Origin: Tannerella sp.
GTDB taxonomy: Bacteria > Bacteroidota > Bacteroidia > Bacteroidales > Tannerellaceae
Assembly (NCBI GenBank): GCA_031285685.1
Contig: JAITVS010000236.1
Location: 1-36,203, forward strand
DNA: 36,203 bases
Direction: 5' to 3'
Position 1 is the stretch's first letter. Each line of letters begins with the position of its first letter. The position numbers and the translations under genes are program-made. This document shows positions 34,101 to 36,203 of this stretch, piece after piece. The notes under the pieces are model-generated. The model ran no database searches and was not told the origin of the DNA. It saw nothing but the letters and a program-made list of their open reading frames with translations.

Positions 34101-36203
34101 AGTACGACAAACGGAGGTGATCATAACGCCAACATATTGACTATTTTTGAAATGGTTAACAATATATTGGTCGTACAGCAAGATTTATCATTAGGCACAT
34201 TTGTTAATAATATTGGAAGTAATATGGCTATTGCTAATGTGGATGGAGGCCCGTATGCTGCAATATTCATTGCTACTTCAAGTATAGGTACTGCTGCTCC
34301 GACAGATGGTCAACAAGCAGTAAACCTGCAACGAAAATTAGTTAAGTATGTGTTTAACGGAGCGCAATATGTCGCACAAATTGCACCGGCAAGTTGTCCT
34401 CAATATTCAAATGTGCTTCAAAGGGATGCCGCTCAACCGATGCTTGCTGACTTCAATGGCGACGGCATACCCGAAGTTGTTGTGCTGGACAAAGTTTATA
34501 ATGCACAGACATTAGAATTGTTGGTTGATGGAGGTATTTTATTAAATACATTCCCAACTGCAAATTATCAGTATGGTTTAGGATACGGAGGGCACATGAA
34601 CAACAATCGTGCGAGTAATATTAATCACAAAACATCCCATATGGCAATTGCAGATATGGACAATGACGGCATACCGGAAATTGTTGCCGGACATTGTGTA
34701 TACAAAGTAGATATTACAAACCCGGGTGGGACATCTGGAAATACATTTTCCGTATGGAGTAAATGTGATGTTATCGGGTCAAATGGAGAAACACATCAGG
34801 AAGTCAGGGATGGAGCAACAACTATTGCCGATATGGATGGAGATGGTTATTTGGATGTTATTGTTTTGGGATTTGCGAACGCAGCTAATAACGGGGCTAT
34901 TTTTGTCTGGAATCCCAGGACAAAAAAAGTAATGCATACCACTTCAATCAATAACTTACCTTCATGGATAAGTTCTCTTACTTGTTATGGACCATCACGT
35001 GCTTTAGCCGGAGATGTAGATAATGACGGGTTAACCGAAATCGTATTCCTCACCTCGCCGAGTACTACCGCCGGACGATTATATTGTTATGGTTTTGATC
35101 CAGACACAAAAACGTTGAATCAAAAATGGATATTAAATAATGACGACAATTCTGGTGGAACAACGTTGACGTTGTTTGATTTTGACAGTAATGGGAGTGC
35201 AGAACTCGTTTATAGGGACCAAAGCTCTTTGTTTATTATTAATGGCGTAGATGGATCTGTAAAAGCCCGTTTTAATGGTATTATAAGTGCTACTGCAAAT
35301 GAATATCCGTTAATCGCGGATGTTAATAATGACGGGCGGGCGGAAATTGTAGTTACCGGAAGTGGGCGGCTACATATTTTTTCTTCTGATCCCTCAGGGG
35401 ATTGGGCGCCGGCACGCAAAGTGTGGAATCAGGTACCATACAATGTTGTAAATGTAAACGATGATTTAACTATTCCCAAACAAATGCTAAATCCGGCGAC
35501 CGCTTTTCCGGGAGTAGATAGATTATTAGGGACAACTGATGATATAAAACCGTTCAATAATTTTTTGCAACAACAGACCATGATGGACAAAAATGGTTTA
35601 CCGTTATGGCTTACTCCGGATGTATATACGGTCTCTTCCGTAATAACCACCTCGGTGTCGGGAAATTCCGTGACCGTTAACGTGGGAGTTATCAATCAAG
35701 GTGAAGCAGCCATCGGGTCTCCCGTCTATGTCACACTCTATAAAAATACGGTAGCAGCGGCAAACAAGATTATAACGGGAAGTGCAAACATACAAATTAA
35801 TCCGGGCGATACGGGATATGTTTCGCTTACGATACCTGATATTACGTTAACGAATCCGGTACGTATCGTGATTCGCCTCAATGACGACGGAACAAACTTT
35901 CTGTTCCAGCCGGAGTGCGATGATACCAATAATACAATCTCCATCCTCAATCCCACCCTCAGTCGCTTGATGAAGAAAGATGCAAGGTTGCTGTTGACGC
36001 CTCCCGTTCCGCCGGATAATGGTTTTTACGCCAATCCGGTGTCCACCCTCTTCAGTGAAACGATTGAGTACACCATTACGGCGATCAATGCCAACCTTCA
36101 AACAGGAACGGTCATTATCCGGGATACACTGCCCGCCTATCTGGATTACCTCGCGTCCGTCCCTGCAGGCGTCGTCACGACAGTCGGCAGCACACCCCCA
36201 CGC
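31146..36203 (+). CDS. Giant multidomain surface protein (SprB-like, FG-GAP, CARDB, DUF11 modules), cut by window end
   Basis: Open without a stop for 1686 codons to the right edge, so the full protein is larger. The N-terminus has a 30-residue charged lead, then a hydrophobic core and cleavage near NAQ-C50, a long signal peptide. Residues about 50-300 and 660-850 carry Cys-bounded beta repeats like SprB/Ig-type modules. A VLAND motif (861-865) is typical of bacterial Ig/cadherin-like linkers. Seven FG-GAP calcium loops of DxDNDG type begin at about D971, 1102, 1170, 1229, 1290, 1345 and 1392. A CARDB-like domain lies at about 1500-1600 and a DUF11-like start at about 1635. Such proteins are usually secreted by the type IX system and act in adhesion or gliding; the sorting tail would be beyond the window. 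Base composition changes sharply near 33955. Confidence 0.88.
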   Translation, partial: MQIRKLHLQSQPRRRITDFHKIEINRAIIRYILFSVFLFLFFAEKTNAQCNQVTMTLQAVTATCASNGQIKVTFSGSDVVNIGVDSVQLQVDGVDVAVSRPWAKYSGNIITGLPKGTYTISMRAFCKSINDWLVYGNAKNVTVNSTYTETDAYTGAVRKSLSCAPTGMVPIIVKSYTGSAPFTITITGAPAGYTGSTSFTLDRPYISSTVTKKIEGLPAGSYTFVIEDNCSYSLTKTVTVGAMTQDFQADLFGASIYPAYNTLSDECNVVGIDRRNISKPADETYYADSLFRYYDVGFKYNNQDPMIWIDSAVAANIYKQHRIFNITLPVSIKTFRASTGKLTPYLRVKGTTDPACTFPLSQIDVTSTIYINFQYDDVECDRATVKFRPNTTNYGALCYPYKWRITDNLGVVIPGYDWSADVYDATEQVATNVPYGSIIKFRDHEGYEWSSTTSIPSPTASQGWTYCESSNNYTADTLHHYLDIRFSDLDSIPAGTTFDFVSGPATPVHTHVVTDKKIRSFYPFSSDYTKSNYAYIPAGYYIYNVTLPSKGGNACVTRSVSLSSSLSFVKIPFTYETIETCGGLKVIPTGGQIARKSPDGTITDVATYYVIGLAPSSVSRNPVTLGDTLYFPTSGRYIFGLTTSFSASACITKGDTLNYVRTPFRLDPEVTASYVCEQGNGFIRVAGSGGSGNYSYELYDHGVKKQTNTTGVFNYGEADSTYTIRLIDNDPSCAASYDQDVRMLDLSTISILYTGSPTNTYCSDEDSVYLKCVTLGQTTYTWSGPGINTTDPASPAYKNRQNPVIAISQLGLGTHTFSIRVTPEGCGAEIHRTISVKVEDCNGAQDDYHVQLINTTDSIDVLANDGFPSVCAGSVTPVITVSPTRGTAGVVNKKVVYTPATDFTGRDSLTYSTTCSGTTTTAKVYITIVPLPDNIVDADCYTIPPVGIWSIKEIATSTTFVNNYMIPVIGDIDNDGKVEIIVAKNSTTNGGDHNANILTIFEMVNNILVVQQDLSLGTFVNNIGSNMAIANVDGGPYAAIFIATSSIGTAAPTDGQQAVNLQRKLVKYVFNGAQYVAQIAPASCPQYSNVLQRDAAQPMLADFNGDGIPEVVVLDKVYNAQTLELLVDGGILLNTFPTANYQYGLGYGGHMNNNRASNINHKTSHMAIADMDNDGIPEIVAGHCVYKVDITNPGGTSGNTFSVWSKCDVIGSNGETHQEVRDGATTIADMDGDGYLDVIVLGFANAANNGAIFVWNPRTKKVMHTTSINNLPSWISSLTCYGPSRALAGDVDNDGLTEIVFLTSPSTTAGRLYCYGFDPDTKTLNQKWILNNDDNSGGTTLTLFDFDSNGSAELVYRDQSSLFIINGVDGSVKARFNGIISATANEYPLIADVNNDGRAEIVVTGSGRLHIFSSDPSGDWAPARKVWNQVPYNVVNVNDDLTIPKQMLNPATAFPGVDRLLGTTDDIKPFNNFLQQQTMMDKNGLPLWLTPDVYTVSSVITTSVSGNSVTVNVGVINQGEAAIGSPVYVTLYKNTVAAANKIITGSANIQINPGDTGYVSLTIPDITLTNPVRIVIRLNDDGTNFLFQPECDDTNNTISILNPTLSRLMKKDARLLLTPPVPPDNGFYANPVSTLFSETIEYTITAINANLQTGTVIIRDTLPAYLDYLASVPAGVVTTVGSTPPR
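34050..35360 (+). repeat. Seven FG-GAP/VCBS-type calcium-loop repeats in the surface protein
   Basis: Seven in-frame units share a pattern like IADxDNDGxxEIV. They start near 34056, 34449, 34653, 34830, 35013, 35178 and 35319. In known beta-propellers such loops bind calcium, and seven fit one propeller. The sixth (DFDSNGSAELV) is the most divergent. Confidence 0.8.

Noticed and set aside
33717..34181. 154-codon minus-strand frame
   Set aside because: Antisense to the giant surface protein, which stays open across the whole region.
31500..36203. CRISPR-like or DNA-level tandem array in the surface-protein gene
   Set aside because: The repeats are at protein level (FG-GAP loops) with variable spacing and diverged DNA; no CRISPR repeat-spacer structure.

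Overview
The window looks like a chromosomal segment of a Bacteroidales bacterium (Bacteroidota). The evidence is two tandem SusC/SusD outer-membrane nutrient transporter pairs, many promoters of the Bacteroidota type (TTTG, 19-21 nt, TAnnTTTG), the serC-serA-DUF1015 cluster, a DUF4301 protein, and a very large Cys-containing surface protein with SprB-like, FG-GAP, CARDB and DUF11-type modules. The family within the order cannot be fixed from sequence alone. No RNA gene, CRISPR array, insertion sequence or prophage was seen.

Layout. 1-1000: a tandem TonB C-terminal-domain protein that appears to lack its membrane anchor. 1167-4463 (+): serine biosynthesis operon serC, serA, DUF1015, closed by a stem-loop. 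4551-5174 (+): HAD phosphatase, convergent and overlapping with DUF4301 (5151-6671, -). A divergent region with paired palindromes then leads into a RelA/SpoT-type (p)ppGpp synthetase (6983-9205, +). 9476-10909 (-): CCA tRNA nucleotidyltransferase, divergent from a lipoprotein gene (11150-12007, +), which overlaps a glycosyltransferase family 9 gene tail to tail (11995-13050, -). 13233-15348 (+): glycyl-tRNA synthetase and a surface-type FKBP lipoprotein. 15388-16029 (-): a CBM9-like protein. 16171-26085 (-): two paralogous susCD pairs in tandem. The downstream susC is broken by an internal deletion plus a frameshift. 26454-28826 (-): class I fumarase and uracil-DNA glycosylase. 28982-30725 (-): two AraC-type regulators one nucleotide apart. 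31146 to the right edge (+): a giant surface protein open over 1686 codons, running off the window.

How it works together. The left half is mostly housekeeping: serine synthesis, the stringent response, tRNA maturation and charging, DNA repair and the TCA cycle. The right half faces the environment: uptake of an unknown nutrient by SusCD, and a secreted adhesin-like protein whose divergent AraC pair may control it. The observations most worth following are a shared extended promoter sequence at four unlinked genes; a mosaic adhesin whose FG-GAP block has far lower GC than the flanking part; a DUF1015 protein with a ParB/SerK-like DGHHR motif in the serine operon; non-canonical catalytic residues in SerA; a nucleotide-sugar-pyrophosphorylase-like signature in DUF4301; and the deleted SusC.
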